A DNA stretch of 64,000 nucleotides, taken from assembly GCF_000979455.1 (NCBI RefSeq), contig NZ_JJOY01000005.1:243835-307834 (forward strand), written 5' to 3'. The DNA is from Methanosarcina sp. 2.H.T.1A.6. GTDB taxonomy: Archaea > Halobacteriota > Methanosarcinia > Methanosarcinales > Methanosarcinaceae. This document shows positions 1 to 10,065 of this stretch, piece after piece. The notes under the pieces are model-generated. The model was given only the letters and a program-made list of their open reading frames with translations. It searched no databases and was not told where the DNA came from. Both the position numbers and the translations under genes were made by a program. Every line of letters starts with the position of its first letter. Within the stretch, counting starts at the first letter, position 1.

Positions 1-501
1 CCTGAGCAGTACGAACATTTCATGTTTACACATGATACATCGGACATTGCTGCCGGCCCTCTTAATTCTTCATATAAGACCCTTGGAAGTATGATTGAAA
101 AGATGGAGGCTCAGCTCACCCTGGCCAACAGGATAAGGGCAGTAGATGCACCGGATGTAGCTGAAAGGGTGCTCAAGTCCCATTTCCTTCCGGATCTTAT
201 CGGAAACCTCCGTTCTTTTTCCAGACAACGGATGCGCTGTATCAAATGTGCAGAGAAATTCAGGCGCCCACCCCTTACCGGTGCCTGTCCGAAATGCGGA
301 GGCAATGTGATACTTACCGTGCATGAGGGATCTGTCCGCAAATATCTTGAAATTTCAAAAGAGATCGGAGAAAGGTACGGGGTCTCCAGCTATACCAGAC
401 AGAGGATAGAGCTTCTGGATTATGATATCAGCTCTCTGTTTGAAAACCACAGGGTTAAACAGCTGGGACTTTCAGATTTTATGTCAGGGTCTGCGCGCTG
501 A
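1..501 (+). CDS. polC: DNA polymerase D large subunit DP2, C-terminal end (partial)
   Basis: The reading frame is open from base 1, so this is the 3' end of a gene that starts outside the window. The visible 166 residues match the C-terminus of the large catalytic subunit of the archaeal family-D replicative polymerase. They hold a four-cysteine zinc module (CIKCAEKF followed about 12 residues later by CPKCGG) and the [14 protein letters not shown] stretch typical of the DP2 tail, which helps contact the small subunit or PCNA. The stop is at 499-501. The next gene, mmp10, is convergent with no obvious shared terminator. Family recognised from motifs only; the N-terminal catalytic part cannot be checked here. 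Confidence 0.88.
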   Translation, partial: PEQYEHFMFTHDTSDIAAGPLNSSYKTLGSMIEKMEAQLTLANRIRAVDAPDVAERVLKSHFLPDLIGNLRSFSRQRMRCIKCAEKFRRPPLTGACPKCGGNVILTVHEGSVRKYLEISKEIGERYGVSSYTRQRIELLDYDISSLFENHRVKQLGLSDFMSGSAR

Positions 502-742
502 GGCAAGAGCAGAGAGCTTTAAGAGCGTTAAGGGTATGAAAAGACTTTCTTATGACCAGTAGGGAGGAGATAGGGCAGTCTAAAAGCCTGAAGAACTCGG
601 GATGTTTGTCCATAATATCTCCAAGCTTTCCTGCAGAATTTTTTCTTCTGGAAAAGGGTTTTTTCATTTTCTGGTTCTTTTTTTATTAATGTTTGGCTTT
701 CTCCAGAGTTTGACTTTAACACCTCTCGGGCCGGGTGAGGCT

Positions 743-1978
743 TTACTTTACAGGCAGCCCCAGGGAGTTAATCTGGCTAATAAGCTCCGTGAAGTTCTCT
801 ATTTCCAGTTCCAGAACCTCTTCCCTGGTCATGCCTATGGACATTTCCCCGTCCACGGAAAGATGCTCAGGTCCTCTGCGTACAAGTCTGTCTACCCCGT
901 CTCTTTTGAGAGCTTCTTTTATTTCCGGATCATGGGCAAAAGCTCTTCCCGGAATAAAGACCGTTTCAGTCACCTCAGAGAGGTCCAGGGTTTTGAAATC
1001 GTCAATCGTAATTAGGCAGCCAATGTCCTTTTTAAGTGGAACTACGTTTACAGTTCCCCCAAGGGCTTCAAATATTTCCGTAAGCCTGGAGGCTGCGACC
1101 TGACCTGTGATGATAGTTGCTTTTTTGGTCACCCTGGGAAGTTTTGAAAGGGCTTCAGGAACGTTGCGGATTGCAAAAGGTGAGCCAATTAATGGGTCTT
1201 CCAGTGGCGTTCCTGTGATCCTGATTGAAGGATGCTTTTCTGCGGAACTGCGCACAATTTCAGTAAATTCAGAAACCGTATGTGGAGTTATTCCGGGAAT
1301 GATAGGAGAATTATTGAGAATCAAACCGTTTTCCTGAAAGTTTGCAAATCTCATAAGAATAGCTCCCTTTGCACCCATTGTTTCCAGGTCACTAAGGGTC
1401 TTTTCAAGAACCTCTCCATCATTTATTCCCGGAAGGAGAACTATTGCTCCGTAGACTTCACAGTGGGCACAGAAGTCCCGAAGAACCTGAATTGAAGCTT
1501 CAGGCTCAGGATCTTTCATATATTCGGCTCTCAAAGCCGGGTCTGTTGCAAAGACTGTGAAACTAACTTCCGTAACTCCATTATCGATGTAGAATAGAGC
1601 GTCATCAGGCTTATTGAAGCCTTTTCCGCTGGTATATCCCAGATGTATTGGGGTGTTGAACTGAGATAGAAAAGTAACAAGATTCTTCAGTTCGGGGTAA
1701 CAGCTTAAGTCCCCTCCTCCACTAACAGTGAATTTTTTTACCTCTCCGCTTGTGAAGCAAAGTTTTCTTGAAGTCTCTTCGAGTACCATCTGGAGAGACT
1801 TGAAGCCTGAGTACGATTCTTTTACACTGCGAGTACAGTAATCACACCCTTTTTTAAAAGGGAGACAATACTTGCAGCCCAGGGGCTGAACATCTTTTAC
1901 CTTCTTAAAATAACAATATTTGCAAAAGCCTTTGCAGTCTACCCCGGGATTTCCGCCTACGTCGACAACTACTTCCAT
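743..1978 (-). CDS. mmp10: Methanogenesis marker 10, radical-SAM McrA-arginine methyltransferase
   Basis: This 411-residue protein has the radical-SAM cluster motif near its N-terminus (C-x3-C-x2-C in CKGFCKYC, about residues 16-23), then further cysteine pairs ([14 protein letters not shown]) that suggest extra metal or cluster binding. The sequence matches methanogenesis marker protein 10. Members of this family are cobalamin-dependent radical-SAM enzymes that place a methyl group on C5 of a specific arginine in McrA. Its place here supports the call: it is transcribed divergently from mcrBDCGA, whose last product is the substrate. The target corresponds to Arg285 of the McrA encoded at 5625-7340. 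The ATG at 1978 has no strong ribosome binding site just upstream. Function is by family plus context. Confidence 0.92.
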   Translation of the reverse strand: MEVVVDVGGNPGVDCKGFCKYCYFKKVKDVQPLGCKYCLPFKKGCDYCTRSVKESYSGFKSLQMVLEETSRKLCFTSGEVKKFTVSGGGDLSCYPELKNLVTFLSQFNTPIHLGYTSGKGFNKPDDALFYIDNGVTEVSFTVFATDPALRAEYMKDPEPEASIQVLRDFCAHCEVYGAIVLLPGINDGEVLEKTLSDLETMGAKGAILMRFANFQENGLILNNSPIIPGITPHTVSEFTEIVRSSAEKHPSIRITGTPLEDPLIGSPFAIRNVPEALSKLPRVTKKATIITGQVAASRLTEIFEALGGTVNVVPLKKDIGCLITIDDFKTLDLSEVTETVFIPGRAFAHDPEIKEALKRDGVDRLVRRGPEHLSVDGEMSIGMTREEVLELEIENFTELISQINSLGLPVK

Positions 1979-2167
1979 ATTAAACTTTCGTATTACGAGG
2001 ATATTACTAAATCTTTTTGGTATGATTCTTTTGATTGGATATGAACCTTTTAATAAAAATTAAGTTATATTAGTCGTTACTCGGGGAAATTATTAAATAA
2101 GTGCTTACGGCTATTGTCGGTAGTTTTAAGTAATCTCGAAATTCCTTTTTTCCATTGCTATCGTTTT

Positions 2168-2397
2168 TTTATATACTCCTAAAATAATATATGTCTTCTT
2201 AATAAAATTAATTTTAAAAAAATACACTAATTCATCTAGCGGAGAACACAAAAGATTTAAGTACCTTCTAAACGAATGAGATTTCATTGGGAAAGTGGAC
2301 ACTTAAAAACGAAGCGGTACTTGATTTGTGAGTGCTTTTGCACTCGAGTAGGTGACCAGTCCCAAAATGATTTTAATAAATTAAGGAGGAAATTAAA
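2168..2397 (+). promoter_or_regulatory. mcr operon promoter candidate and structured 5' leader
   Basis: A good TATA box candidate (TTTATATACT, 2168-2177) would place the start near 2200 and leave a leader of about 200 nt. The leader can fold: TTGGGA at 2287-2292 pairs with TCCCAA at 2360-2365, TACT at 2318-2321 can pair with AGTA at 2347-2350, and GAGTGC at 2330-2335 pairs perfectly with GCACTC at 2340-2345 across a TTTT loop. The ribosome binding site GGAGG (2385-2389) lies just outside the outer stem. A second AT-rich TATA candidate is near 2185-2192, so the exact start is uncertain. Confidence 0.5.
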
Positions 2398-3702
2398 GTG
2401 TCTGACACAGTAGACATCTACGACGACAGAGGAAAACTGCTCGAGAGCAATGTCGATATCATGAACCTTGCTCCAACAAGAAACGCAGCAATTAAAAAAA
2501 TCATATTGGACACCAAGAGGTCCGTTGCAGTCAACCTCGCAGGTATTCAGGGCGCACTTGCAAGCGGCAAGATGGGTGGCAAAGGCCGTCAGATCTTAGG
2601 CCGTGGACTCAACTACGATCTCGTAGGCAATGTTGATGCTATTGCAGCAAGCGTTAAGAGTCTTATCCAGGTCGATGAAGGCGACAATGCAGATGTAAAG
2701 GTCCTCAAGGGCGGAAAGAGCTTGCTCGTTCAGGTCCCAGAGTCCAGGATAGTCGCTGGTGCTGACTACATGTCCGCAACCACAGTAAGTGCAGCAGCAG
2801 TCACCCAGACTGTTCTTGATATGTTCAAAACCGACATGTACGATGCACCCATAGTGAAGGGCGCTGTCTGGGGAAGCTACCCACAGACAATGGACCTCAT
2901 GGGCGGAAACGTTGCAGGTATTCTGAACATCCCCCAGAACAACGAAGGTCTTGGCTTCTCCCTCAGGAACATCATGGCCAACCACGTTGCAGCAATCACC
3001 AACCGTGGTGCAATGAACGCAGCAGCTCTCTCCTCAATCTATGAACAGTCCGGTATCTTTGAGATGGGCGGCGCAGTTGGTATGTTCGAGAGGCATCAGC
3101 TCCTCGGTCTGGCTTACCAGGGCCTTAACGCCAACAATGGCGTATACGATATTGTAAAGGAAAACGGCAAGGATGGTACCGTCGGAACCGTTATCGAGTC
3201 TGTTGTCGGCAGGGCAATTGAAGACGGTGTAATCTCCGTTGACAAGACCGCACCATCCGGATACAATTTCTACAAGGCAAACGACGTCCCAATGTGGAAC
3301 GCCTATGCAGCAGCAGGTACCCTTGCAGCCACTCTCGTGAACTGTGGTGCAGGCCGTGCAGCCCAGAACGTATCCTCAACACTTCTGTACTTCAACGACA
3401 TGCTTGAGAAAGAAACCGGTCTCCCAGGATGCGACTATGGTAAAGTACAGGGTGTCGCAGTAGGATTCTCATTCTTCAGCCACTCAATCTATGGTGGCGG
3501 TGGACCCGGTGTCTTCAACGGTAACCACGTCGTTACCAGGCACTCAAGAGGCTTCGCAATCCCCTGCGTATGCGCAGCAGTAGCCCTTGATGCAGGTACT
3601 CAGATGTTCACAATCGAATCAACATCCGGCCTCATTGGTGACGTGTTTGGTGGAATAAAGGAATTCCGCGAGCCGATTAAGGCAGTTGCAGGAGTGCTCT
3701 AA
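2398..3702 (+). CDS. mcrB: Methyl-coenzyme M reductase subunit beta
   Basis: First gene of the mcr operon. The 434-residue product is the beta subunit of the alpha2-beta2-gamma2 enzyme that reduces methyl-CoM with coenzyme B to methane and the heterodisulfide, using the nickel cofactor F430. Length and sequence fit the family throughout, including the glycine-rich YGGGGPGVF segment near residues 365-373. The start is GTG at 2398, set by the strong AAGGAGGAAAT site 8-10 bases upstream; no ATG lies closer in frame. Codon use is highly biased toward C-ending codons and GCA, as in the rest of the operon, consistent with very high expression. mcrD follows after 24 bases. Confidence 0.98.
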   Translation: MSDTVDIYDDRGKLLESNVDIMNLAPTRNAAIKKIILDTKRSVAVNLAGIQGALASGKMGGKGRQILGRGLNYDLVGNVDAIAASVKSLIQVDEGDNADVKVLKGGKSLLVQVPESRIVAGADYMSATTVSAAAVTQTVLDMFKTDMYDAPIVKGAVWGSYPQTMDLMGGNVAGILNIPQNNEGLGFSLRNIMANHVAAITNRGAMNAAALSSIYEQSGIFEMGGAVGMFERHQLLGLAYQGLNANNGVYDIVKENGKDGTVGTVIESVVGRAIEDGVISVDKTAPSGYNFYKANDVPMWNAYAAAGTLAATLVNCGAGRAAQNVSSTLLYFNDMLEKETGLPGCDYGKVQGVAVGFSFFSHSIYGGGGPGVFNGNHVVTRHSRGFAIPCVCAAVALDAGTQMFTIESTSGLIGDVFGGIKEFREPIKAVAGVL

Positions 3703-3726
3703 ACATATAACTCGAAAGGTCTAACG

Positions 3727-4239
3727 ATGTCAGACTCTGCTTCAAACACGGAAGATTCTATCCAAATCGAAATCTTTCCCAGTAGAATCCTGTCCCCCGA
3801 AACCGCTCAGAAGCTTATTACTGAGCTCTATAGGATTGACGGGATAATCCGCGTTATGGTCCAGGGCTCGAGACTCCCCGAAAAGGTGTCTTCAGGCCCC
3901 GGTACTGGAGAAAAGGTGGAACACCCCTTAAGGAAGCCTATTCAGATCGGAGATCAGGTTATTGAACTTAAGATCAGTGTAGGTAGGATCAGGCTTGAAA
4001 TCTCGAATGCCGAAACTAAAGAAAAGGTCAGGTCAGTATGCGAAAAAGTGCTCCCGTTCTCTTTTGAATTCAGGGAAGGATATTTCTTCAGGAAACAGCC
4101 TACCGTGACTGACTATGCAAAATTTGGTCCTGATACTGATCCTCTCATGCTTGGTATGGTAGATCCCAAATCCAAGGGAAACCAGCTTATCTTCATCGAG
4201 AAACAAGATACAGAAGATTTCAATGATACAGATGAGTGA
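3727..4239 (+). CDS. mcrD: Methyl-coenzyme M reductase operon protein D
   Basis: 170-residue protein in the conserved second position of the operon. It is not part of the purified reductase. Work on the family links McrD to assembly or activation of the enzyme, apparently by binding the apo-form, but its exact action is not settled. The sequence has the family's IEIFPSRILSPETAQKLI start and the central GDQVIELKISVGRIRLEI segment. It begins with ATG at 3727 after AAAGGT. Its codon use is visibly less extreme than that of mcrB, mcrG and mcrA, which suits an accessory protein needed in smaller amounts. Confidence 0.95.
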   Translation: MSDSASNTEDSIQIEIFPSRILSPETAQKLITELYRIDGIIRVMVQGSRLPEKVSSGPGTGEKVEHPLRKPIQIGDQVIELKISVGRIRLEISNAETKEKVRSVCEKVLPFSFEFREGYFFRKQPTVTDYAKFGPDTDPLMLGMVDPKSKGNQLIFIEKQDTEDFNDTDE

Positions 4240-4245
4240 AAAGGT

Positions 4246-4866
4246 ATGATGATCGATCGGGAAACACAGGTAGTGGACTGCCGATGCGGCGGAGGACTAG
4301 GCAAAGGAGGAGGGCTTGCTCAAAGAGGCACTCTTTCGGAAGCTGGTCGTGCCGATGTGGTAGCTATTGCTATGAGTCCCGGCCAGAGGCATATCACAAA
4401 ACCGGTATGTGAGATTACATACGGAATGAGGAAAGAAAACATTCAGGTGAGTGTGCTCGTACTTTATTCAGGTTCAGGGATTCCCGAATCAGGCATGAGG
4501 ACAGGATCATTTGTACTGAGTCCGGTAGAAGTCGCACAGATTGAAATGCACAAACTGGCTGTTATTCACCTCGGAAATATTAAGGACCATGTAATTAGAA
4601 AAACAAGGGAGATACTGAGCCAGGCTGATATTCCGGCAATTGTAGTCAGCCAGATCCCGGTGGATTTTGAGGATTTTGCAGAAGCAGGGATAAAGACGAG
4701 ATTAGTGATGCCAAGGGATGAAAATATTCGTACCAAGGGAATTGTAATGGATATGGTAAGTGGAGTTACACGTGGTGACTTCTGTCCCAGGGATAAACTA
4801 AATCTAATCGTAAAATACGTCAAGACGACATTAGACCAGTTAGAAAATCACAAAGGAGTTGCATGA
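4246..4866 (+). CDS. mcrC: Methyl-coenzyme M reductase operon protein C
   Basis: 206-residue McrC, an accessory protein found in the ATP-dependent complex that reductively activates the F430 nickel of methyl-coenzyme M reductase. Sequence signs are the early VDCRCGGGLGKGGGLAQRG stretch, with a cysteine pair and glycine-rich loop, and the conserved core (SPGQRHITKPVCEITYGMRKENIQ spans about residues 45-68). It starts six bases after the mcrD stop, with two adjacent ATG codons (4246 and 4249); either could be used. It ends in TGA at 4864-4866, one base before the mcrG start, so the two are probably translationally coupled. Confidence 0.95.
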   Translation: MMIDRETQVVDCRCGGGLGKGGGLAQRGTLSEAGRADVVAIAMSPGQRHITKPVCEITYGMRKENIQVSVLVLYSGSGIPESGMRTGSFVLSPVEVAQIEMHKLAVIHLGNIKDHVIRKTREILSQADIPAIVVSQIPVDFEDFAEAGIKTRLVMPRDENIRTKGIVMDMVSGVTRGDFCPRDKLNLIVKYVKTTLDQLENHKGVA

Positions 4867-4867
4867 G

Positions 4868-5614
4868 ATGGCATACAAACCACAGTTTTATCCAGGCGCG
4901 ACATCAGTTGGCGCTAACCGCAGAAAGCACATGTCTGGGAACCTTGAGAAACTCAGGGAGATTTCAGACGAAGACTTAACTGCAGTCCTTGGACACCGTG
5001 CACCAGGGAGCGACTACCCAAGCACCCACCCACCACTTGCAGAGATGGGAGAGCCCGCATGCTCGGTCCGCGAGGCTGTAGCAGCAACACCCGGTGCAGC
5101 AGCAGGAGACAGGGTCAGGTACGTTCAGTTCGCTGACTCAATGTACAACGCTCCAGCTACCCCTTACTTCAGATCATACTTCGCAGCAATTAACTTCAGA
5201 GGTGTAGATCCAGGTACCCTTTCCGGTCGTCAGATCGTTGAAGCCCGTGAAAGAGACATGGAACAGTGCGCAAAGGTTCAGATGGAAACCGAAATGAGCT
5301 GCCCTGCACTTTCCGGTATGCGCGGTGCAACTGTGCACGGACACTCTGTCCGTCTTCAGGAAGACGGTGTAATGTTCGACATGCTTGACAGAAGGAGATT
5401 CGAAAACGGCACCATCATCATGGACAAGGACCAGGTTGCAATTCCACTCGACAGGAAAGTAGACCTTGGCAAGCCCATGTCTGAAGAAGAAGCCGCAAAG
5501 AGAACCACCATCTACCGTGTGGACAATGTAGCCTTCAGGGACGACGCAGAAGTCGTTGAATGGGTACACAGAGTATTCGATGAGAGAACTACCTACGGAT
5601 TCCAGCCGAAATGA
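4868..5614 (+). CDS. mcrG: Methyl-coenzyme M reductase subunit gamma
   Basis: Gamma subunit of the reductase. I place the start at ATG 4868 ([10 protein letters not shown]), 248 residues, because GGAG at 4855-4858 sits 9 bases upstream and the product then begins exactly as known McrG proteins do. A TTG codon three codons further up lies in frame but would overlap mcrC and has no usable site. The protein lines part of the active-site channel with McrA and McrB. It shares the strong codon bias of its neighbours. mcrA starts 10 bases after the stop, preceded by GAGGTGA that overlaps the mcrG stop. Confidence 0.98.
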   Translation: MAYKPQFYPGATSVGANRRKHMSGNLEKLREISDEDLTAVLGHRAPGSDYPSTHPPLAEMGEPACSVREAVAATPGAAAGDRVRYVQFADSMYNAPATPYFRSYFAAINFRGVDPGTLSGRQIVEARERDMEQCAKVQMETEMSCPALSGMRGATVHGHSVRLQEDGVMFDMLDRRRFENGTIIMDKDQVAIPLDRKVDLGKPMSEEEAAKRTTIYRVDNVAFRDDAEVVEWVHRVFDERTTYGFQPK

Positions 5615-5624
5615 GGTGACCACA

Positions 5625-7340
5625 ATGGCAGCAGACATTTTCTCAAAATTCAAAAAGTCAATGGAAGTCAAGTTCACACAGGAATACGGTTCAAACCAGC
5701 AGTCCACCACGGACATCACTGACAAGACCGAGAAGTTCCTGAGACTTGGACCTGCACAGGACGCAAGAAAGGCCGAGATGATTAAGGCCGGAAAGGAACT
5801 TGCAGAGAAGAGAGGCCTTGCATTCTACAACCCAATGATGCACACCGGTGCACCACTCGGTCAGCGTGCAATCACTCCTTACGTCATCTCCGGTACTGAC
5901 ATCGTTGCCGAACCTGACGACCTGCACTACGTGAACAACGCTGCAATGCAGCAGATGTGGGACGACATCAGGAGAACCTGTATTGTCGGTCTTGACATGG
6001 CTCACGAGACCCTCGAGAAGAGGCTTGGTAAGGAAGTTACTCCTGAAACCATCAACCACTACCTTGAGACCCTCAACCACGCCATGCCCGGTGCAGCAGT
6101 GGTTCAGGAAATGATGGTCGAAACCCATCCTGCCCTTGTTGACGACTGCTACGTCAAGATCTTTACTGGTGACGACGAACTCGCAGATGAAGTCGACAAG
6201 CAGTATGTCATTAACATCAACAAGATGTTCAATGAAGAACAGGCAGCCCAGATTAAGGCCTCCATCGGCAAGACAACCTGGCAGGCAATCCACATCCCAA
6301 CAATTGTCTCCAGAACAACTGACGGTGCTCAGACCTCCAGGTGGGCAGCCATGCAGATCGGTATGTCCTTCATCTCCGCATACAACATGTGCGCTGGTGA
6401 AGCAGCAGTAGCTGACCTGTCTTTCGCTGCAAAGCACGCAGCTCTCGTCTCTATGGGTGAAATGCTCCCCGCAAGGCGTGCACGTGGTCCTAACGAGCCC
6501 GGTGGATTATCCTTCGGTCACCTCTCAGACATCGTCCAGACAAGCCGCACAGTGACTGACGACCCAGCAAAGGTCGCCCTTGAAGTCGTCGGTGCAGGCT
6601 GCATGCTCTACGACCAGATCTGGCTCGGGTCCTACATGTCCGGTGGTGTCGGGTTCACACAGTATGCAACAGCTGCATACACCGATGACATCCTCGACAA
6701 CAACGTGTACTACGACGTTGACTACATCAACGACAAGTACAACGGTGCTGCAAACCTCGGCAAGGACAACAAGGTAAAGGCCACCCTCGAAGTCGTAAAG
6801 GACATCGCAACCGAGTCCACACTCTACGGTATCGAGACCTACGAGAAGTTCCCAACTGCCCTTGAAGACCACTTCGGTGGATCCCAGAGAGCAACCGTGC
6901 TCGCAGCTGCAGCTGGTGTTGCAACTTCCCTTGCAACCGCAAACGCAAACGCTGGTCTCTCTGGCTGGTACCTCTCCATGTACCTGCACAAGGAAGCATG
7001 GGGCCGTCTCGGCTTCTTCGGATACGACCTGCAGGACCAGTGCGGTGCCACAAACGTTCTGTCCTACCAGGGCGACGAAGGTCTCCCAGACGAACTCCGT
7101 GGTCCAAACTACCCCAACTATGCAATGAACGTAGGTCACCAGGGTGGATACGCAGGTATCGCTCAGGCAGCCCACGCAGGCCGCGGCGACGCATTCACCG
7201 TCAACCCACTCATCAAGGTCTGCTTCGCTGACGATCTCATGCCCTTCAACTTTGCAGAGCCCAGGAGAGAGTTCGGCCGCGGTGCCATCAGAGAGTTCAT
7301 GCCTGCTGGTGAGAGAGCCCTCATCATCCCGGCAAAATAA
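5625..7340 (+). CDS. mcrA: Methyl-coenzyme M reductase subunit alpha
   Basis: Catalytic alpha subunit, 571 residues from ATG 5625. That start follows GAGGTGA and gives the family's [10 protein letters not shown]-terminus; an upstream in-frame ATG at 5556 lies inside mcrG and is rejected. The modified-residue sites are all present: His271 (SFAAKHAAL), Arg285 (MLPARRARG; codon 6477-6479), and the stretch [13 protein letters not shown] with the glycine that becomes thioglycine (466 by my count), the aspartate five residues on and the cysteine two further. The Mmp10 enzyme for Arg285 is encoded just upstream. The operon ends here, followed by a strong terminator. Confidence 0.99.
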   Translation: MAADIFSKFKKSMEVKFTQEYGSNQQSTTDITDKTEKFLRLGPAQDARKAEMIKAGKELAEKRGLAFYNPMMHTGAPLGQRAITPYVISGTDIVAEPDDLHYVNNAAMQQMWDDIRRTCIVGLDMAHETLEKRLGKEVTPETINHYLETLNHAMPGAAVVQEMMVETHPALVDDCYVKIFTGDDELADEVDKQYVININKMFNEEQAAQIKASIGKTTWQAIHIPTIVSRTTDGAQTSRWAAMQIGMSFISAYNMCAGEAAVADLSFAAKHAALVSMGEMLPARRARGPNEPGGLSFGHLSDIVQTSRTVTDDPAKVALEVVGAGCMLYDQIWLGSYMSGGVGFTQYATAAYTDDILDNNVYYDVDYINDKYNGAANLGKDNKVKATLEVVKDIATESTLYGIETYEKFPTALEDHFGGSQRATVLAAAAGVATSLATANANAGLSGWYLSMYLHKEAWGRLGFFGYDLQDQCGATNVLSYQGDEGLPDELRGPNYPNYAMNVGHQGGYAGIAQAAHAGRGDAFTVNPLIKVCFADDLMPFNFAEPRREFGRGAIREFMPAGERALIIPAK

Positions 7341-7369
7341 ACTCAATAAATTAAACACTTTAAAACAGA

Positions 7370-7402
7370 GTAGGCCTTCTGGCCTGCTTTTTCTCTTTTT
7401 TT
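7370..7402 (+). terminator. Terminator of the mcr operon
   Basis: GTAGGCC (7370-7376) pairs with GGCCTGC (7381-7387) across a TTCT loop, with one G-T wobble, and is followed directly by a long T-rich run. It lies 30 bases after the mcrA stop. Confidence 0.8.
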
Positions 7403-8584
7403 CAAATCAGGATTTTATCTCAGCTTTTTTCTTCGCTTTGTTGTTTCAAGAATTTATTGAAAAATCTTTCTTTAGAATCTGATTTTTAATTTAGGGGTTA
7501 CAAATCTTTAATAGAGCTGTAATGAGGTCTGCAATAGGATCTGTAATATAGGTCGAGATGATGAAGAAATAGAAAACCTGATACACCAATCCCTACAATC
7601 GTTTTTCAAGGAATTCTGTATTTCTCCCGGTGTTTAAAATATGTCCGTTGGTCGTGATTTTTTGTTTTTGTCGAACCCTAAATCCGTTGAAATCTTAAAA
7701 AATATTATAGTGATACCATGTCATTAGATAAATGATATAATATTAGAATGATGTACTACTTTATATGCCGATAAAATATCATTATGTGTTAAAAATATTA
7801 TATACTGGAAGAACCTAGTATAACTTGTGTTCCAATCCCTTAAACACCCCTAAACACTCCCTTAACCCCCCCCCCTAAAAACCCCTTAAACACCCCTAAA
7901 AACCCCTAAACACTCCCCTAAAACCCCTTACAAACATCTACTCCATAAGTAAAGGGACAAAACGGAGACACAATTTATATAAACATAATATAGAGTCCAT
8001 TACATCAATCCTCCTATAAAAACAAAAAGAATCTCTAAATCCGAACTAGAACTCCCTGTTTTTTTGGATTGAAAATCAAACTTTTTCTTTATGACATCTG
8101 GTCACTTTTTTTAAATGTGCCACTCACATACTATGACCTCAACATCTGTAAATATCTGTAATTCTTCAGATACTTCCTGCCCAATAGCCGTTTTCTCCCC
8201 TGATAATAGCTTTATTCTTTGTTATTTTTCTGAAGGAATTTTGTGGAGATATTTTATTTATTTGAAGCTAAGTTACTTGTTTTTCAATTCAGCACAAGCA
8301 AGCAATTTAACTTTAACATATGACTCAAATAGTACTCATTAGGGTTTATTATTTTGGATGCTCGGATGATGCCAGTTTTTTATATCCCTTTCTTCTGCAG
8401 ATGTTTTCGAGACAAATAAACTAAAATATCCAATGATCACATTTTTTACGTTTTTTCAAGCATACAGGCGGTTTAATATTTCTTATTTATTTTTTAAATA
8501 TTTATATCCATTTCCAGTTGAATTAGTTTTAAATATAACTTCTTACATAATTAGTGACTATCACAGTATTTAATTATTCATTCA
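7403..8584. other. Gene-poor AT-rich region after mcr
   Basis: No reading frame here has a plausible start, ribosome binding site or recognisable protein. The stretch is AT-rich apart from the C-rich repeat at 7836-7930. It contains several TATA-like strings (for example around 8500-8540) that may serve the structured RNA candidate just downstream. Confidence 0.6.
7836..7930. repeat. C-rich telomere-like repeat (G-quadruplex forming on the minus strand)
   Basis: About eleven runs of three or more C residues alternate with short A/T spacers of the type TAAA, TTAAACA or TAAAAA. One run is ten C long (7866-7875). The minus strand therefore reads as repeated GGGG with TTTTA or TGTTTA spacers, ideal for G-quadruplex folding. 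Unit length is irregular at about 9-13 bp. The base composition is unlike everything around it. Confidence 0.85.
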
Positions 8585-8695
8585 GGCTTGCAAGGGGAAA
8601 AGGGGTAGCCTTGAGCTCGAGATGTGGGGGTATTATCGGGCTTCAGGTAATTAATGTCGTGCAATCACTGCGACGAAAGCCCGCCCTTTTTTCTT
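8585..8695 (+). ncRNA. Candidate structured small RNA with intrinsic-type terminator
   Basis: Two stems stand out in an otherwise AT-rich region. CAAGG at 8591-8595 pairs with CCTTG at 8609-8613. CGGGCTT at 8637-8643 pairs perfectly with AAGCCCG at 8677-8683, with an inner GTCG/CGAC stem (8656-8659 with 8671-8674). A CCCTTTTTTC run follows the second stem. A TATA-like TTTAAATATAA lies near 8528-8538. I do not recognise a named RNA family; it may instead be the terminator plus leader of a lost gene. Confidence 0.4.
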
Positions 8696-8733
8696 TTGTA
8701 TGAGACGAGAATGCCTGAGAGTTGTATGTCTAG

Positions 8734-9833
8734 GGGGTATTTACTCTGGTATTTGAAAAATTAAAAAGAAACTCCAGTGGAGTTTCATCTGTCCTGGGTG
8801 AGATTCTTATCACAGGGGTTTTTGTTCTTTCGCTAGGTTCGCTATTCATATTTGTGAATTCCATCGACACTCCTGCCGATTCTACTCACATCTCGGTTGA
8901 GGAATGGGTGGACGCTCCTTCCAATACCATTTACCTGCGTCACGTTGGAGGAGAGCCCATTTATACAAAAGATCTGAAAATCAATGTCAATATAGATGGT
9001 GAAACCCATGTATATTCCTCAGCCAATATTTCCGAAAATCTGGGTGGAAAAAGCTTCTGGGAACTTGCAGACGTCATTGAAATCAACACAAGTAAGGAAT
9101 GGGGTCGCAGTGTTCCAGACGAAGATAATGTGGATGTGAAATTGATCGATACGGAATCAAGGGAAGTTCTCCCTAAATGCAGGATCAGCTTCTCGCCGTA
9201 ATCCTCCTCCTTCTATTGACTTTGAGATCCAGGATGGCGCAGTAATTCCAGCAGACCACTTTATCAGCAGTTTTACGGTGCTTGGGGCCGCAATCCAATC
9301 AAACGGGCATGACCTAAAGGTGACTATGCAGTTTAAGGTTGGAAACGACACTTTAGATCCATGGAACTATGCCCTGCCAGTGGCCGGTAATGTTAATGAC
9401 AGCAAGACTCATTTATGGAACCTTCCAGCTATCTATCCGGCAGGTATGCCAGTTTCGATAAGTGGCAAGTCTTGGAACAGTGGGGACCACGATTCCACTC
9501 TCAATACAGATTGGACGAAGCTGTATGAGGTTAAGTCCGATACCAATTCTCCTTGTGTGAAGGTACTCAGGAACGGTGACTCTGTCCCTAACATTCCCGG
9601 TTTCATGAACCAGAACTCAATTGCCGAGTTTGTAGACGACTATGTTGAAAACGTTAAAATCGTACTGGACGGAAAATGGGGCTATTTTCCTGTTTGAGCT
9701 GGGGACCACGACCCTTACAGATCCAGCTACTGATTTCCAGGACCTTGTTATTTTGATGACGAGATCCCGCGCCTGCAAGTTAATCCTGCAGAAACTGAAA
9801 TTTTGCGTCACAAAACTCAGTTTCAGAGCCTGA
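8734..9833 (+). pseudogene. Frameshifted archaeal type IV pilin-like gene
   Basis: Three consecutive reading frames join into one pilin-like protein. The first has a pilin-type N-terminus: charged FEKLKRN, then hydrophobic SVLGEILITGVFVLSLGSLFIFV, then an extracellular part that runs to a stop at 9201. The protein continues one frame over from about 9195 (NPPPSIDFEIQDGAVIPADH) to a stop at 9697, and then shifts again near 9675 to NGAIFLFELGTTTLTDPATDFQDLV. No ATG, GTG or TTG start precedes the hydrophobic segment; an in-frame TAG is at 8731. Two frameshifts plus a lost start indicate a decayed gene. The GTG at 8854 would give only a fragment without its signal. Family assignment rests on the N-terminal layout and resemblance to Methanosarcina pilin-domain proteins. 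Confidence 0.65.
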
Positions 9834-10035
9834 AACCGGACCATTCCTCGGTTTCGGTTCTCAGGCTCGGATCAAATGAGCACGGGAGGATAATATTGAT
9901 TTCCTCCTCTTTTTTTCATTATGAGAATAAAAAAGTCTGGTTTTGTAAACGGAATAAGAGCGACATTCTCTGAAAAGCTTACAGGAGTCGCTTATCTGTG
10001 GAGGTTTCCATTTTCCTGTTGAGGCCAAGAAATAG

Positions 10036-10063
10036 TAAAAAAGGCTGCAGGAAATCCTGCAGG
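10036..10063 (-). terminator. Terminator of aroA
   Basis: On the minus strand a perfect 7-bp stem (CTGCAGG 10045-10051 with CCTGCAG 10056-10062, loop of 4) is followed by a run of six T (10037-10042). It begins three bases after the aroA stop codon. Confidence 0.75.
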
Positions 10064-10065
10064 AT

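Noticed and set aside
743..1103. Plus-strand frames opposite mmp10
   Set aside because: The minus-strand protein is clearly mmp10; these are shadows.
4859..4867. TTG start three codons upstream for mcrG
   Set aside because: It overlaps mcrC and the GGAG site (4855-4858) is far too close; ATG 4868 has proper spacing and matches known McrG N-termini.
5691..6437. 248-codon minus-strand frame inside mcrA
   Set aside because: Same cause: biased codons of the real gene keep the opposite frame open.
6525..7358. Long open frame of 277 codons on the minus strand inside mcrA
   Set aside because: It mirrors the strong codon bias of mcrA on the other strand, has no ribosome binding site and encodes a Val/Cys-rich product with no recognisable family.
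7836..7930. Possible CRISPR array
   Set aside because: Repeats are too short and irregular, there are no unique spacers, and no cas genes are near.
8115..8342. 75-codon plus-strand frame in the gene-poor region
   Set aside because: No ribosome binding site, Ser/Phe-rich low-complexity product, no promoter at a sensible distance.
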